Source of the DNA: Gimesia alba
GTDB lineage: Bacteria > Planctomycetota > Planctomycetia > Planctomycetales > Planctomycetaceae
DNA: 64,000 bases
Reading direction: 5' to 3'
Assembly: GCF_007744675.1 (NCBI RefSeq)
Contig: NZ_CP036269.1
Span: 5,063,546 to 5,127,545, forward strand
A model generated the notes under the pieces. That model saw only the letters and a list, made by a program, of their open reading frames with translations, did no database searches and was not told where the DNA came from. Numbering within the stretch: the stretch's first letter is position 1; each line of letters begins with the position of its first letter. The position numbers and the translations under genes were made by a program. Of this stretch, positions 25,568 to 35,445 are shown one piece after another.

Positions 25568-25947
25568 ATGATGAAAGTGTGCGTTTTCCGAATTTTCATT
25601 TCATACATGACTGCCTGCATTATTGACATGACCTGAAAAAAGATGCAAATCAAAAGCTGACGTCTCGTATGGAAAAAACAAAATCGCATCGGATTGTTCT
25701 ATCTAGCACTCAAGCATAGATCACATAGTTTTGGCAACTTGAGGAAAAAAGGGGGATATGACTTTTTAGTTAAGAGGTCGATCAAGCTTTCACTTTACAA
25801 TCGTTATCACCTGCAAAGTTTCACAAAAGCAACATGGGTGCGCGTTAACCTATTGTCAGATAGCAACATGAGCCCGAAATACAACAGAAAACCAAACCCG
25901 GAAAATGGCTGGCATCCAAGCATCTAAATTGTTGGATGCCTTCAGGT
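25568..25947. other. Gene-free region upstream of the YTV gene
   Basis: 380 AT-rich bases that should hold the leftward YTV promoter. A 77-codon rightward frame (25694-25927) has no ribosome-binding site and no recognisable family, and is not called. A hairpin (25911-25940) lies at the right end. No sigma-54-like element in the leftward direction was found. Confidence 0.45.
25911..25940 (-). terminator. Hairpin after the MobA-like gene
   Basis: GGCATCCAA pairs with TTGGATGCC around a 12-base loop, just after the stop of the leftward nucleotidyltransferase gene. There is no clear T-run. Confidence 0.45.
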
Positions 25948-26583
25948 TCAGAAATCTTCAGAAAATTGCTGCTGCACCGACTCGAAATCTTCAGGCGTAT
26001 CCAGATCAATCAGAATTTCCGGAAAATCGCATTCGAACAAGTCAGGTTGAACCCGGTGCTTTTTCCATAATGCATTGATTCCTTCATCATCTTGAAGTTC
26101 AAAAACGTCCTTAGAAACGGGCCAGCGAAAAAAAGCGGGGTGCCCTTTTTGATTCTGAAAGGTAGGAATCATGACGTCTGCCTGACATTGCTTCCAAGCC
26201 TGATAAAGCACTTCAAGCACCTCACGTTTGAGGACCGGATGATCGGCGGGGATTAACAGCCAGCTGTCCTGTTCTGAAGGCTGATAGTGCTCGTCAATCC
26301 ATTTCAGACCGATTTGCACGCTACGTTTCATATCAGGCGGATCGACATCAGGTTGAACTAAATCCAGATCCATATCGGAAAGATGATCTTTCAATCGATC
26401 ATCCTCTTTGCGGGCAACAATCACGATCCGGGTAATAAATGGTGCACTTAATCCGTGAACCAGCCGCTGGATCACCGTTTCTTTACCCAGTGTCAGCAGT
26501 AGTTTGTGTGTGCCCATGCGACGGCTCCTGCCGGCAGCCGGAATAATGACAAAAAGTCGTGGCGGTGTATTTAAGTTGCTCAT
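25948..26583 (-). CDS. MobA/MocA-like nucleotidyltransferase
   Basis: 211 residues. The N-terminal PAAGRSRRMGTHKLLLTLG is the nucleotide-binding loop of MobA-like NTP transferases. LLIPADHPVLKREV holds the metal-binding Asp, and GHPAFFRW and DLDTPEDF are the later family motifs. The family includes MocA (CTP:molybdopterin cytidylyltransferase) and related enzymes that attach a nucleotide to molybdenum cofactor or a sugar. The sequence looks closest to MocA, but no molybdenum gene is nearby, so the substrate is open. It is divergent from surE, 104 bases apart. Confidence 0.8.
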   Translation of the reverse strand: MSNLNTPPRLFVIIPAAGRSRRMGTHKLLLTLGKETVIQRLVHGLSAPFITRIVIVARKEDDRLKDHLSDMDLDLVQPDVDPPDMKRSVQIGLKWIDEHYQPSEQDSWLLIPADHPVLKREVLEVLYQAWKQCQADVMIPTFQNQKGHPAFFRWPVSKDVFELQDDEGINALWKKHRVQPDLFECDFPEILIDLDTPEDFESVQQQFSEDF

Positions 26584-26687
26584 TCGGATAAAATATTAAT
26601 GACTCGTTCAAACAGAAATTAAGTAAACCACAGGGAAGCTCGCAAACTGAGCCCCCCTGCTCTCTATTTTTCACTTGAGGTCGTTTC

Positions 26688-27491
26688 GTGCAAATCTTAT
26701 TAACCAACGATGATGGAATTCATGCCCCTGGGATTCGGAGCCTGCAAAAGGCGCTCACTCAACTGGGCGATGTCGAAGTCGTTGCTCCCTTATCTGAGCA
26801 GAGTGGCGTCGGCTTAAGTATTACCTACCTCCATCCCCTGATGATACACCAGGAATTCGAAGAGGAACAGCACTGGGGCTGGGCCGTTGCCGGCAGTCCA
26901 GCAGATTGTGTCAAACTCGGGATCCTGGAATTCTGCCCCAAACGCCCTGATCTGATCGTGAGCGGAATTAATTCCGGATCGAATGTGGGAATCAATGTGC
27001 TGTATTCGGGAACGGTGGCTGGCGCGATCGAAGGTGCTTTTGCCGGAATCACGTCGATTGCCATTTCTGCCGCCAGCAGTTTTTCGAATGATATCAAGCC
27101 GGACTATGATCAGTGCGCGGAACAGAGCATTCCGATTATCAAAAAACTGTTACAGGAAAACTCGGGTTCCAACAGACTCTGGAATGTGAATTTTCCGGAA
27201 ACGAAACCAGAATGGCCTCGTGGTGTGAAATGGACATCGCTCGGCGTCAAACGGCACTTTGATGTCATGGAAAAACGGATTGATCCGCGAGGACGACCTT
27301 ATTACTGGAGCGGCCTGGATCCAATCAGCAATCACCGTCTGGAAGCAGGCACAGACATACAGGAACTTTCCGAAGGCTTTGTGACGGTCACACCGCTCAA
27401 GTTTGATTTAACCGACCATGTATTACTCAACGATACATTAAACGGACAGACCAATAGAGAACTCGACTTGGATTTACAAAATCCCGCATGA
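26688..27491 (+). CDS. surE: 5'-nucleotidase SurE
   Basis: 267 residues from a GTG with TTGAGG seven bases upstream. The family signature is complete: [15 protein letters not shown] with the metal-binding Asp8-Asp9, [12 protein letters not shown] with the Ser, and [20 protein letters not shown] with the Asn. SurE removes phosphate from nucleoside 5'- and 3'-monophosphates and short polyphosphates and is linked to stationary-phase survival. It is cytoplasmic and metal-dependent. No pcm or rpoS partner is adjacent. Confidence 0.93.
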   Translation: MQILLTNDDGIHAPGIRSLQKALTQLGDVEVVAPLSEQSGVGLSITYLHPLMIHQEFEEEQHWGWAVAGSPADCVKLGILEFCPKRPDLIVSGINSGSNVGINVLYSGTVAGAIEGAFAGITSIAISAASSFSNDIKPDYDQCAEQSIPIIKKLLQENSGSNRLWNVNFPETKPEWPRGVKWTSLGVKRHFDVMEKRIDPRGRPYYWSGLDPISNHRLEAGTDIQELSEGFVTVTPLKFDLTDHVLLNDTLNGQTNRELDLDLQNPA

Positions 27492-27693
27492 CAGACAGTT
27501 GAAACGGGGCGCAAAATTTGACTTTCTCCTACATGCCCAGTTACCATTGACAGTAGTGATTTTGTTTCCATTTAGTTGATTTTTTCCTGAAATGCATGAT
27601 AACAGGCTATTCAGAATTATTCAGTTTCGAAATCGACTCCTGCTAACCATGATACTTTAGGACGTTCTTCCCAATGCGATTAAGAGGTAAGCA

Positions 27694-29742
27694 GTGACAG
27701 AGAAAAAATCGCTTCAAAGCCCCCCAGTCGATTCTTCATTTCCAGGAGTGAATGTTACGGAATTGAAAACCAGCGACTTTTTGCAGAATCTGGTGCAAAT
27801 CGATCATCAACTGCTCAGGAATATTCTTGCCAATACGCCGTTGATCATCTGGGCCGTGGATCGGAACGGAATCGTGACCTTCTCAGAAGGAGGAGGATTG
27901 AGAAAGGTAGGCTATCAACCTGGTGAATGGGTTGGCAGGTCTATCTTCGAAGAGTATTCCGATGATCCGGACTTAATCTCAATCTTCAGAAAAACTCTGA
28001 GGGGTGAAGCATTACGCCTGGAACGCTCGTTTGACAACCTGATTTTAGACGTGGAATACACGCCCCTGTTTGACGAGCAGGGAGAGGTGGATGGTTTTCT
28101 GTCCGTGGCTACGGATATTACAGAAAAAACGCTTTCCCAAGAGGAACTGCGACTCTCTGAAGAACGATTCAGTAAAATCTTCCAGGTCAACCCGATTGCG
28201 ATGTGCATCACCGAAATGGAAACGGGAATTTTTGTTGAAGTCAATGAAGGCTTTTTGTCTGCACTGCAATGCAGCCGGGAAGAGATCCTGGGACAAAGTG
28301 CCTTAGATATCGGTTTCTGGCCGAACCAAGACAAACGCCGAGAAATGATTGAACAGGTTAAACAGGAGGGCACCGCGCGGGAACTGTTTTTCGACTTCGT
28401 AAACCTGAAAGGGACCCGCATCTGCGCCTTATTGTCGGCAGTCCAGATTTATTTCCGGGGCGAAAACCTGCTGCTCTCATGTGTCAAAGATGTCACTGGA
28501 GAACATCAGGCACTGGAAGAACTAGAAAAATTAAATGAGCATCTGGAAGCCAGAGTCGTATCTCGAACAGCCGAACTTCAACACGCACATTCCATTCTGA
28601 ATGAAGAGTATAAAAAACGGAATCGGCTCTATCGTGCGTTACAGCAGACGGAAGCCAAATGGCGTTCGCTGGTCACCAATGCCCCCGATACGATTTTGAC
28701 ACTGGACTGCGATGGCACCATCCTCTACGTCAACCATAATATCTCATCCTTGGGAATGGAGGAGATTATTGGGTCGACGATCTTTCAATATATGAAGACC
28801 GAGGACATCTCCAAAGCAAAACAGATTCTGAAAGAAGTCTTTCAGTCAGGCACTCCCCAGGTCATGGAAACAGAAGGCCTCAACGCAGAAGGCAAGAAAG
28901 CCCTCTATTCCTGTCGCGTGGGGGCAATGGTGAGCGGGGGAGTCATCATAGCAGCGATGGTGATTGCCACCGATATCACGCAACAGAAGCAGGCTGAGCA
29001 AGAGTTAGTCCGCCGTCGTGCCGAGCTGGCGCATCTTTCCCGCCTGTCGACAATGGGCGAACTGGCTGCAGAATTATCCCACGAATTAAACCAGCCCCTC
29101 GCCGCCATCAATAATTACACAAATGGCTGTATCCGCCGTATCCGATCCGGAACCACCAGCCTGGACAAATTGATTGAACCGCTGGAAGAAATGTCGCGCC
29201 AGGCCCAGCGTGCCAGCGAAACCATCAAACGTCTGCGTCGGCATGTCCAAAAAAGTGATGTCGAACATAAACCACTCGATATTAACATGGTGATTCAAAA
29301 TTCCATCTCACTACTTGAACATGAAATCCAGCGCAATTTTGTCGCGTTGCACCTGGAACTGAGCCCGAGCCCTTTACAGACTATTGGCGATGCCATTCAA
29401 ATTGAACAGGTTCTGGTCAATCTCATAATCAATGCCATTGAAGCCATGGCCGATATACCAGCTGAAGAACGAAAACTGATCATTCAATCAGATCGGGACG
29501 AAGATGGAAATTTAGTTATTTGTGTCACAGATAGCGGAATAGGTTTGAAAAAAGAGGAAGAAAATTCTATCTTCGAAACGTTCTACACAACTAAACAAAA
29601 AGGACTAGGGGTGGGTTTGTCTATCAGCCAGACAATTATTGAAGCGCATGGCGGAAAACTCTATCCCCGTCGAAATAAAAAAGGGACGAGTTTTTTCATA
29701 ACTCTGCCTGCAATCAATGGAGAAAATCATCGTGGTTTCTGA
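27694..29742 (+). CDS. PAS-domain sensor histidine kinase, FixL-like
   Basis: 682 residues from a GTG with AGAGGT upstream. Three PAS domains (about 38-150, 153-275 and 318-440), with a coiled coil at 275-318, are followed by HisKA with the phosphoacceptor His near 462 (ELSHELNQPLAAI) and an HATPase_c domain (NLIINAIEAM as N box, DSGIG as G1, GLGVGLSIS as G2). No transmembrane helix is seen, so it senses a cytoplasmic signal such as redox, oxygen or a small ligand. No haem-binding His stands out in the PAS domains. It is paired with the response regulator that follows four bases after its stop. Confidence 0.9.
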   Translation: MTEKKSLQSPPVDSSFPGVNVTELKTSDFLQNLVQIDHQLLRNILANTPLIIWAVDRNGIVTFSEGGGLRKVGYQPGEWVGRSIFEEYSDDPDLISIFRKTLRGEALRLERSFDNLILDVEYTPLFDEQGEVDGFLSVATDITEKTLSQEELRLSEERFSKIFQVNPIAMCITEMETGIFVEVNEGFLSALQCSREEILGQSALDIGFWPNQDKRREMIEQVKQEGTARELFFDFVNLKGTRICALLSAVQIYFRGENLLLSCVKDVTGEHQALEELEKLNEHLEARVVSRTAELQHAHSILNEEYKKRNRLYRALQQTEAKWRSLVTNAPDTILTLDCDGTILYVNHNISSLGMEEIIGSTIFQYMKTEDISKAKQILKEVFQSGTPQVMETEGLNAEGKKALYSCRVGAMVSGGVIIAAMVIATDITQQKQAEQELVRRRAELAHLSRLSTMGELAAELSHELNQPLAAINNYTNGCIRRIRSGTTSLDKLIEPLEEMSRQAQRASETIKRLRRHVQKSDVEHKPLDINMVIQNSISLLEHEIQRNFVALHLELSPSPLQTIGDAIQIEQVLVNLIINAIEAMADIPAEERKLIIQSDRDEDGNLVICVTDSGIGLKKEEENSIFETFYTTKQKGLGVGLSISQTIIEAHGGKLYPRRNKKGTSFFITLPAINGENHRGF

Positions 29743-29746
29743 TGTT

Positions 29747-30388
29747 ATGACGATCAATCAAGAAGCAACCGTATTTGTAGTTGATGATGACCCGGCGATA
29801 CGCAAGTCGCTTCGGTGGCTCATCGAATCTGTCGGCCTCAAAGTTCAGACCCATGAACTGGCCAGTGATTTTCTGGAGAGCTATTCCCCCGATTCTCCCG
29901 GCTGTCTCGTCCTGGATGTGCGCATCCCGGGAATGAGTGGTCTGGAATTACAGGAGAAACTGCGCGAACGGGGATATGACATTCCGGTAATTATTGTCTC
30001 CGGGTATGGCGATGTTCCGATGGCCGTGCGGGCCATGAAAGCAGGTGCCGTAGACTTTTTAGAAAAACCTGTGAGTGATCAGGTTTTGCTGGATTATATC
30101 CAAAAAGGAATCGAACAGGATATCAAAAATAAACAGGCTCGGTTACAAAACAAAGAACTCATCGAACGTAAAGAATCACTGACACGCCGGGAGCGTGAAG
30201 TGATGGGATATGTTGTGGCCGGTCTATCCAGCCGTGAGATTGCAGACAAATTGGACGTCAGTTTTAAAACCGTCGAAGCGCATCGCGCAAAAATCATGAA
30301 GAAAATGCAAGTCAAAAGTGTTCCCAAGTTGATCCAAATGGATCTGCTCATTCAAGGCAGCACGACGACTGACCCCAAACGCTTCTAA
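29747..30388 (+). CDS. FixJ-like response regulator (REC-LuxR)
   Basis: About 213 residues from the ATG at 29747; an in-frame ATG at 29717 would overlap the kinase gene. The receiver domain has VVDDDPAIRKS (acidic pair), CLVLDVRIPGMSG (phosphoacceptor Asp), the switch Ser in IVSGYGDVPM and Lys in DFLEKPV. The C-terminal LuxR helix-turn-helix reads LTRREREVMGYVVAGLSSRE and KTVEAHRAKIMKKM. It should bind DNA as a phosphorylated dimer and activate targets in response to the upstream kinase. The targets are not shown, though ftr follows 86 bases downstream. Confidence 0.92.
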   Translation: MTINQEATVFVVDDDPAIRKSLRWLIESVGLKVQTHELASDFLESYSPDSPGCLVLDVRIPGMSGLELQEKLRERGYDIPVIIVSGYGDVPMAVRAMKAGAVDFLEKPVSDQVLLDYIQKGIEQDIKNKQARLQNKELIERKESLTRREREVMGYVVAGLSSREIADKLDVSFKTVEAHRAKIMKKMQVKSVPKLIQMDLLIQGSTTTDPKRF

Positions 30389-30473
30389 GTTGACTTTTTA
30401 GAGACACTGCCCCGTACAATCCTGCAGACAATTTTACTGAAAACCGTTGTTTTGACATCGGCTGGGAACGAAC

Positions 30474-31400
30474 TTGAATACTCAAACTGAACTGGAATTA
30501 AACGGCGTTCCCGTTTGTGACACGTTTGCTGAAGCATTCACGACTGTGGGAACTCGCATCATTGTGACGGCGTTGACGGAGTCCTGGGTCAAAATTGCTG
30601 CGGCCGAAGTCAGTGGTTACGCGACAAGCGTCATTGCCTGCGATGCAGAAGCCGGCGTAGAAAAATATCTGTCTCCAGCAGAAAGCCCCGACGGACGACC
30701 GGGAGTCAGCCTGATGTTTTTCGCATTCAGCCGCTCTGCTCTGGAAACAGCGGTTACGAACCGAGTCGGACAGTGTATTCTGACCTGTCCGACAACCGCC
30801 TGTTATTCCGGTATCACAGATTCAGATCCGGAAAAGCAGATCGCCCTGGGAAGCCAACTGCGTTTTTTTGGTGATGGTTTTCAGGTCTCCAAGAAATGGG
30901 GCCACCGCCGACTCTGGCGGATTCCCGTAATGGATGGAGAATTCGTTTGCGAAGACCGGGTTGGCACATTCAAAGGAGTGGCGGGAGGCAATCTGCTCAT
31001 CTGCGCGACGGATCAGAAAAGGGGGCTGCTAGCGACAGAAGCCGCCGTTGCCGCCATGCAGAAACTGGAACAGATCATCCTGCCTTTCCCCGGAGGGATC
31101 GTTCGCAGTGGCAGCAAAGTCGGTTCGCGTTATTCCAAACTGAAAGCCAGCACCAACGATGCCTATTGTCCGACGGTTCGCGCACAGACCACTTCAGAAC
31201 TGCCTGAGGGTACCGGCTGTGTTTACGAAATCGTCATCGATGGTGACTCATTCGACACCGTACAACAGGCGATGCAGGCTGGATTAATTGCCGTCAGCCA
31301 ACAACCGGGGGTCCTCGAAATCACTGCCGGAAACTATGGTGGAAAGTTGGGAAAACACCATTTTCACCTGAAGGACATCGTGGAAACCTCTGGCCTGTAA
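30474..31400 (+). CDS. Formylmethanofuran:H4MPT formyltransferase (Ftr/FhcD-like)
   Basis: 308 residues from a TTG start (GGGAACG upstream; no suitable ATG is in frame). The sequence follows the Ftr family along its full length: NGVPVCDTFAEAF at the N-terminus, TRIIVTALTESWV, CPTTACYSGI, GDGFQVSKKW, FPGGIVRSGSKVGS and AGNYGGKLGKHHFHL. Ftr moves a formyl group between (formyl)methanofuran and tetrahydromethanopterin. In bacteria it is FhcD of the formyltransferase/hydrolase complex that oxidises formaldehyde-level C1 units to formate. Planctomycetes are known to carry these methanogen-like C1 genes. No fhcABC or mch gene lies in the window, so the module is scattered or this copy is apart. Confidence 0.85.
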   Translation: MNTQTELELNGVPVCDTFAEAFTTVGTRIIVTALTESWVKIAAAEVSGYATSVIACDAEAGVEKYLSPAESPDGRPGVSLMFFAFSRSALETAVTNRVGQCILTCPTTACYSGITDSDPEKQIALGSQLRFFGDGFQVSKKWGHRRLWRIPVMDGEFVCEDRVGTFKGVAGGNLLICATDQKRGLLATEAAVAAMQKLEQIILPFPGGIVRSGSKVGSRYSKLKASTNDAYCPTVRAQTTSELPEGTGCVYEIVIDGDSFDTVQQAMQAGLIAVSQQPGVLEITAGNYGGKLGKHHFHLKDIVETSGL

Positions 31401-31429
31401 AATCGCCTGATTCCAGATACCATCGCCAC

Positions 31430-34297
31430 TTAGCGGAAGCTTTCTGAGATCAGCATTTCCTGCTCGAACTGGTGGCTCCTGCTGGATCCTGTCGCCGGAC
31501 TGGCACTCGCCTGACGATAGACGCCCTCAAGTGGATGACGGCCAAACAGATTCCCTTTAAAGCGACAATAGATAAATTGCCAGGCTCCCATGTTTTCCGG
31601 TTCTTCCTGGACCCAGTACACAGGAGTTCCTTCAGGATAAGGCGCTAACGCCGCCTCAAGCTCAGCTTTGGGAATCGGGTACAGCTGCTCCATCCGAATA
31701 ATGGCGATATCATCGCGTTCTGCCTGTTTTCGATGCTCATTCAGATCGTAATAGATCTTTCCGGTACAGAGTAAAATCCGAGTGACCTTTTGAGGATCGA
31801 TGTCTGTCGTGTTGGCGATCACCTTGAAAAACGAACCCGAACTCATCGATGAAAAGCTGGAGACCGCATCGTGATGTCTGAGCAGACTTTTAGGCGTCAT
31901 CACAATTAATGGCTTGCGCCATTTGCGGATCATCTGGCGTCTGAGCAAGTGGAAAAATTGATCAGGCGTGGTGGGGACTGCGATTTGAATATTGTTCTCC
32001 GCAGCCATCTGCAAAAATCGTTCATATCGCGCACTGGAGTGTTCCGGCCCCTGTCCTTCAAATCCGTGTGGCAAGAGCATCACGATTCCACTGTAACGTT
32101 GCCATTTATCTTCGGCACTGACGATAAACTGATCGATAATCACCTGGGCTGCATTACAGAAATCACCAAACTGGGCTTCCCAGATAATCAGACCATCGGG
32201 ACAGTCTAAACTGTAACCGTAATCAAAGCCGAGAACACCCGCTTCCGATAGAGGACTGTTGACGAATTCAACAGGTCCCTGACCGGCCACCAGATGTTTG
32301 AGCGGTGTATATTTTTTTCCGGTTTTGACATCATGTAGCACAGCATGGCGATGACTGAATGTACCACGTTGGGCATCCTGGCCACTCACGCGAATCCGGT
32401 AGCCTTCGGTCAACAAGGAAGCAAAGGCCAGAGATTCGGCGGCGCCCCAGTCTAACTTACGCTCACCTTCTGCCATTTCTCTACGAATGCGCAATAGCCT
32501 CTGAATTTTTTTATGCGGCGTGAATCCGTCCGGAAATTCGGTCTGCTTTAATAACAGGTTGACCAGACTTTCTTCAGGAACTCCCGTATCGATCTGATCG
32601 GCAGGAAGCTCTTCCCCCCCGCGATATCCGGCCCAGATGCCTGCTGGCAGTTCCACAGTATGCGGATAATTGTCCACTCGGGCTGCTGCCAGTTCCGATT
32701 CCAGGTGTGTGATACTCTCTTCCTGCAGACGGTCGCCGTCCTCCTGCGTGACAGACTTGCGTTCCAGCATTCGCTGCAGGAAGCTGTCTCGCACAGAGGG
32801 ACGTTGGTTGATGATGTCGTACATTAATGGTTGTGTGAAAGAAGGTTCGTCTCCTTCATTATGACCGCGACGACGATAGCAGTACATATCGATGACAACA
32901 TCACGATGGAATTCCTTACGGAAGTCCATTGCCAGCTTGACAACCTGGGCGACTGCTTCCGGATCTTCTCCATTGACATGGAAGATCGGAATCTGCAGCA
33001 TTTTCGCGACATCCGTCGCGTAGGTCGAAGAGCGGCTTTGTGCAGGGTCCGTCGTAAAACCGATCTGGTTATTCACGACGACGTGGATCGTTCCACCGGT
33101 GCGATAACCTTTTAACTCACTCAGGTTCAGACTCTCCTGAACCACGCCTTCGCCTGCAAATGCCGCATCGCCGTGAATCAACAGGACCATTCCCTTAGTC
33201 CGATCAATGTTGTGCCAGCGGTCCTGTTTGGCTCGCATCCGGCCCATGGCAACGGGATTCACGAATTCCAGATGGCTGGGATTAAAGCAGAGCGTCAGAT
33301 GGACATTGTGCCCTGATTCGGTCATCCAGTCGGAACTGTATCCGAGGTGATATTTGACATCACCGCGTCCTACACTCATTTCAGGAACCGAGTCTTCGTA
33401 TTCCCGAAAGATCTCGCGCGGTTTTTTGCCCATGATATTCGTGAGCACATTCAACCGGCCGCGATGAGCCATGCCGAAGACGATCTCGTCAACGCCTTGT
33501 TCACCCGCTTTTTCAACAGCAAGATCCAGCAGCGGAATCAGGCTTTCCGCCCCTTCCAGTGAGAAGCTTTTCAAGCCGACGTACTTCTTCTGAATGAACT
33601 CTTCGAAAACAACCGCATCGGTTAAACGACGCAAAATCCGCAGCGCTTCAGGGCGTTCAAACTTGAGAAAGTTGGCGGTGCTTTCCATGCGGTCTTGCAG
33701 CCACTTGCGAACGCGCAAGCTGTCGATGTGCATAAACTGAGCACCAATGGATCGACAGTAGGTGTTCTTTAACCATTGGATCATCTCCCGCAATGTGCGC
33801 TGCGAAGGGCCACCAAAGGTGGATGTAGAAAAAATCCGGTCATAGTCGCGTTCGGAAAAATCATAGAATTCGGGCATCAACTCGGCAGGTGTGGCCCGTT
33901 TTTTCCCCAACGGGTCCAGTGAAGCCAGAATATGTCCCCGCACCCGGTAGTTCCGAATCAGCTGATCGAGACGTTCCTGGCGATCAGCAATTTTCATTGT
34001 CTGGCGATCCAATCCTTCCGTTTTTTGAGATCCGGGAGGATTGAACATCGTATGGCGTTTAAACGAAGGCCCAAACCCAGGTCTTTGCTTACGCGTGACC
34101 TTGTGGGGGAACCGGGCAAAGAAGTCCTGCCATTCCTGGGAAACAGAGCCCGGGGACTTCAGATAGCTTGTGTACAGATCTTCAACGAACGATAAGGATT
34201 CCGAGCTGATTTCGTTGACTAATTCTTCCGGCAACTGACTCTCATAGTGCCCATTGTCGTCAAAGTGGGATGAAACTGCATCTGGTTTATCTAGCAT
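31430..34297 (-). CDS. sucA: 2-oxoglutarate dehydrogenase E1 component
   Basis: 955 residues, full length for the family. The thiamine-diphosphate-binding parts are present: [33 protein letters not shown] (metal-binding Asp) and [12 protein letters not shown]. The C-terminal transketolase-type region includes [20 protein letters not shown]. The enzyme decarboxylates 2-oxoglutarate and passes the succinyl group to the E2 lipoyl domain in the TCA cycle. No sucB or lpd gene is adjacent on either side, so the complex is encoded at separate loci. The gene is leftward and converges with ftr 29 bases away. Confidence 0.93.
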   Translation of the reverse strand: MLDKPDAVSSHFDDNGHYESQLPEELVNEISSESLSFVEDLYTSYLKSPGSVSQEWQDFFARFPHKVTRKQRPGFGPSFKRHTMFNPPGSQKTEGLDRQTMKIADRQERLDQLIRNYRVRGHILASLDPLGKKRATPAELMPEFYDFSERDYDRIFSTSTFGGPSQRTLREMIQWLKNTYCRSIGAQFMHIDSLRVRKWLQDRMESTANFLKFERPEALRILRRLTDAVVFEEFIQKKYVGLKSFSLEGAESLIPLLDLAVEKAGEQGVDEIVFGMAHRGRLNVLTNIMGKKPREIFREYEDSVPEMSVGRGDVKYHLGYSSDWMTESGHNVHLTLCFNPSHLEFVNPVAMGRMRAKQDRWHNIDRTKGMVLLIHGDAAFAGEGVVQESLNLSELKGYRTGGTIHVVVNNQIGFTTDPAQSRSSTYATDVAKMLQIPIFHVNGEDPEAVAQVVKLAMDFRKEFHRDVVIDMYCYRRRGHNEGDEPSFTQPLMYDIINQRPSVRDSFLQRMLERKSVTQEDGDRLQEESITHLESELAAARVDNYPHTVELPAGIWAGYRGGEELPADQIDTGVPEESLVNLLLKQTEFPDGFTPHKKIQRLLRIRREMAEGERKLDWGAAESLAFASLLTEGYRIRVSGQDAQRGTFSHRHAVLHDVKTGKKYTPLKHLVAGQGPVEFVNSPLSEAGVLGFDYGYSLDCPDGLIIWEAQFGDFCNAAQVIIDQFIVSAEDKWQRYSGIVMLLPHGFEGQGPEHSSARYERFLQMAAENNIQIAVPTTPDQFFHLLRRQMIRKWRKPLIVMTPKSLLRHHDAVSSFSSMSSGSFFKVIANTTDIDPQKVTRILLCTGKIYYDLNEHRKQAERDDIAIIRMEQLYPIPKAELEAALAPYPEGTPVYWVQEEPENMGAWQFIYCRFKGNLFGRHPLEGVYRQASASPATGSSRSHQFEQEMLISESFR

Positions 34298-34705
34298 TGT
34301 GCCCTCTCCGGGCTTAGAGACGAACTACCGACAAGGCAATAGTAAGGCCCCTCTGACAGGGAATCACAACTGGATTGTCGATGAAACGAGTTCTAAACGG
34401 TTTTCTTTTACAATATTGTATAAGATCAGAGTTTTAAAGCTTTCTCCTCTAGTTGACTTGCGCTGTCATTATGAAAGTTACCAAACTCGTTTTGGCTTTC
34501 CTACTCATCCGCTGCCAATCTTTTATCCAAAATTTCAGGAAAAACCGGAATAACAGGTAAAAGGATGCCTGAACCGGTAATAGAGGGGCCTTAGAAGCAG
34601 AACGAAAACACATTCAGCAGCGCAACAAAAAAACCGGCTCCGATGCAAGTTCACATCGGGCCGGTTTTAGATGTAGCCTTCGTCAATCGCGCTCGTGTGA
34701 AAGCA
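34298..34705. other. Gap with sucA promoter and DUF3467 terminator
   Basis: 408 bases between two leftward genes. The left part is AT-rich (a palindromic ACAATATTGT near 34411) and should hold the sucA promoter. The right part holds a strong leftward terminator (34631-34667). No gene is seen. Confidence 0.5.
34625..34668 (-). terminator. Terminator of the DUF3467 gene
   Basis: AAACCGGCTCCGATG pairs with CATCGGGCCGGTTT around an eight-base loop. On the leftward strand the stem runs into seven T, making a good intrinsic terminator. Confidence 0.85.
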
Positions 34706-35065
34706 CTATGACTTCTGAACAACACGTTTACGAATGTCTGTTTCCAGAACTCCGAAAGCCTGTTCGTGACGTTGCAGTGCCATTGAAAGTGCACTCAGCA
34801 GTCTTTTGGCTGTGTAATGGTTCAGAATAATCCGCTGGCCAACGTTGATCTCAGTGTTTGCAGGATCAAGTGGCTGTGGATTTAATCCCAGGTCCAGAAT
34901 CAATTCTTCTGGAGTACTGGAAACGCGACAGAAGTTAGCATAGCTGGCTGCGACGTTGTCGTCGTTCACCTTAACCTGCTGCTGTTGCTGAGCGGGAGCC
35001 TGTGCCTGCTCTGCGGCTGCTTCTGTTGTTGCTTCAGCTGATTTTTCATCTTTCTTAGCACTCAC
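34706..35065 (-). CDS. DUF3467 family protein
   Basis: 119 residues. A low-complexity N-terminus (1-30, rich in Ala, Glu and Gln, with a QQQQQ run) leads into the DUF3467 core: [20 protein letters not shown], then [20 protein letters not shown] and a helical end. The family is small, cytoplasmic and of unknown function, widespread in Planctomycetes and some other bacteria. The gene stands alone with its own terminator, which suggests a separately expressed protein. Confidence 0.8.
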   Translation of the reverse strand: MSAKKDEKSAEATTEAAAEQAQAPAQQQQQVKVNDDNVAASYANFCRVSSTPEELILDLGLNPQPLDPANTEINVGQRIILNHYTAKRLLSALSMALQRHEQAFGVLETDIRKRVVQKS

Positions 35066-35445
35066 GCTTGGTTTCTCCTCAATGTTACAAAATCTTAAGA
35101 AGTAATTGGTTCCAGAAATAGGGACCTGAACTGATGGGGAATGAAAACGATCTGTTTGAAAAACAGTTCGTCCCCCAGATTAGATTGTTTTGTCCTGACT
35201 TGTTCAAAGACTCCTGAAACATAACATCAGACTGTTCAGTATTCAAGAAAAGAAAGGACAGACTTTGAAAGTCTTTTAATACATTCATATTTGGATAACG
35301 AAATTGACTGCATGTTGCTAAAAATCAACGCGCCCCCCATCTTTCCTACAGCAGCCATTCGTTTCAGGTTAGAGAAAAAGCGCCCTTACGGTGATCTGGA
35401 AGGCACTCATAAGGGCGCGTTGTACATATCTTGAATTCTGCTGAA
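35066..35445. other. Gap holding DUF3467 promoter and giant-gene terminator
   Basis: 380 bases. The left part is AT-rich, upstream of the leftward DUF3467 gene, and should hold its promoter. A GC-rich hairpin at 35380-35418 serves the giant gene. The leftward frame 35085-35288 has no family or clear start and is not called. Confidence 0.45.
35375..35418 (-). terminator. Terminator of the giant VCBS gene
   Basis: GCGCCCTTA pairs with TAAGGGCGC across a 21-base interval, 27 bases after the stop. On the leftward strand it is followed by CTTTTTCTC. Confidence 0.75.

Noticed and set aside
25694..25927. 77-codon frame upstream of the YTV gene
   Set aside because: No ribosome-binding site, basic random composition, and it overlaps the expected leftward promoter.
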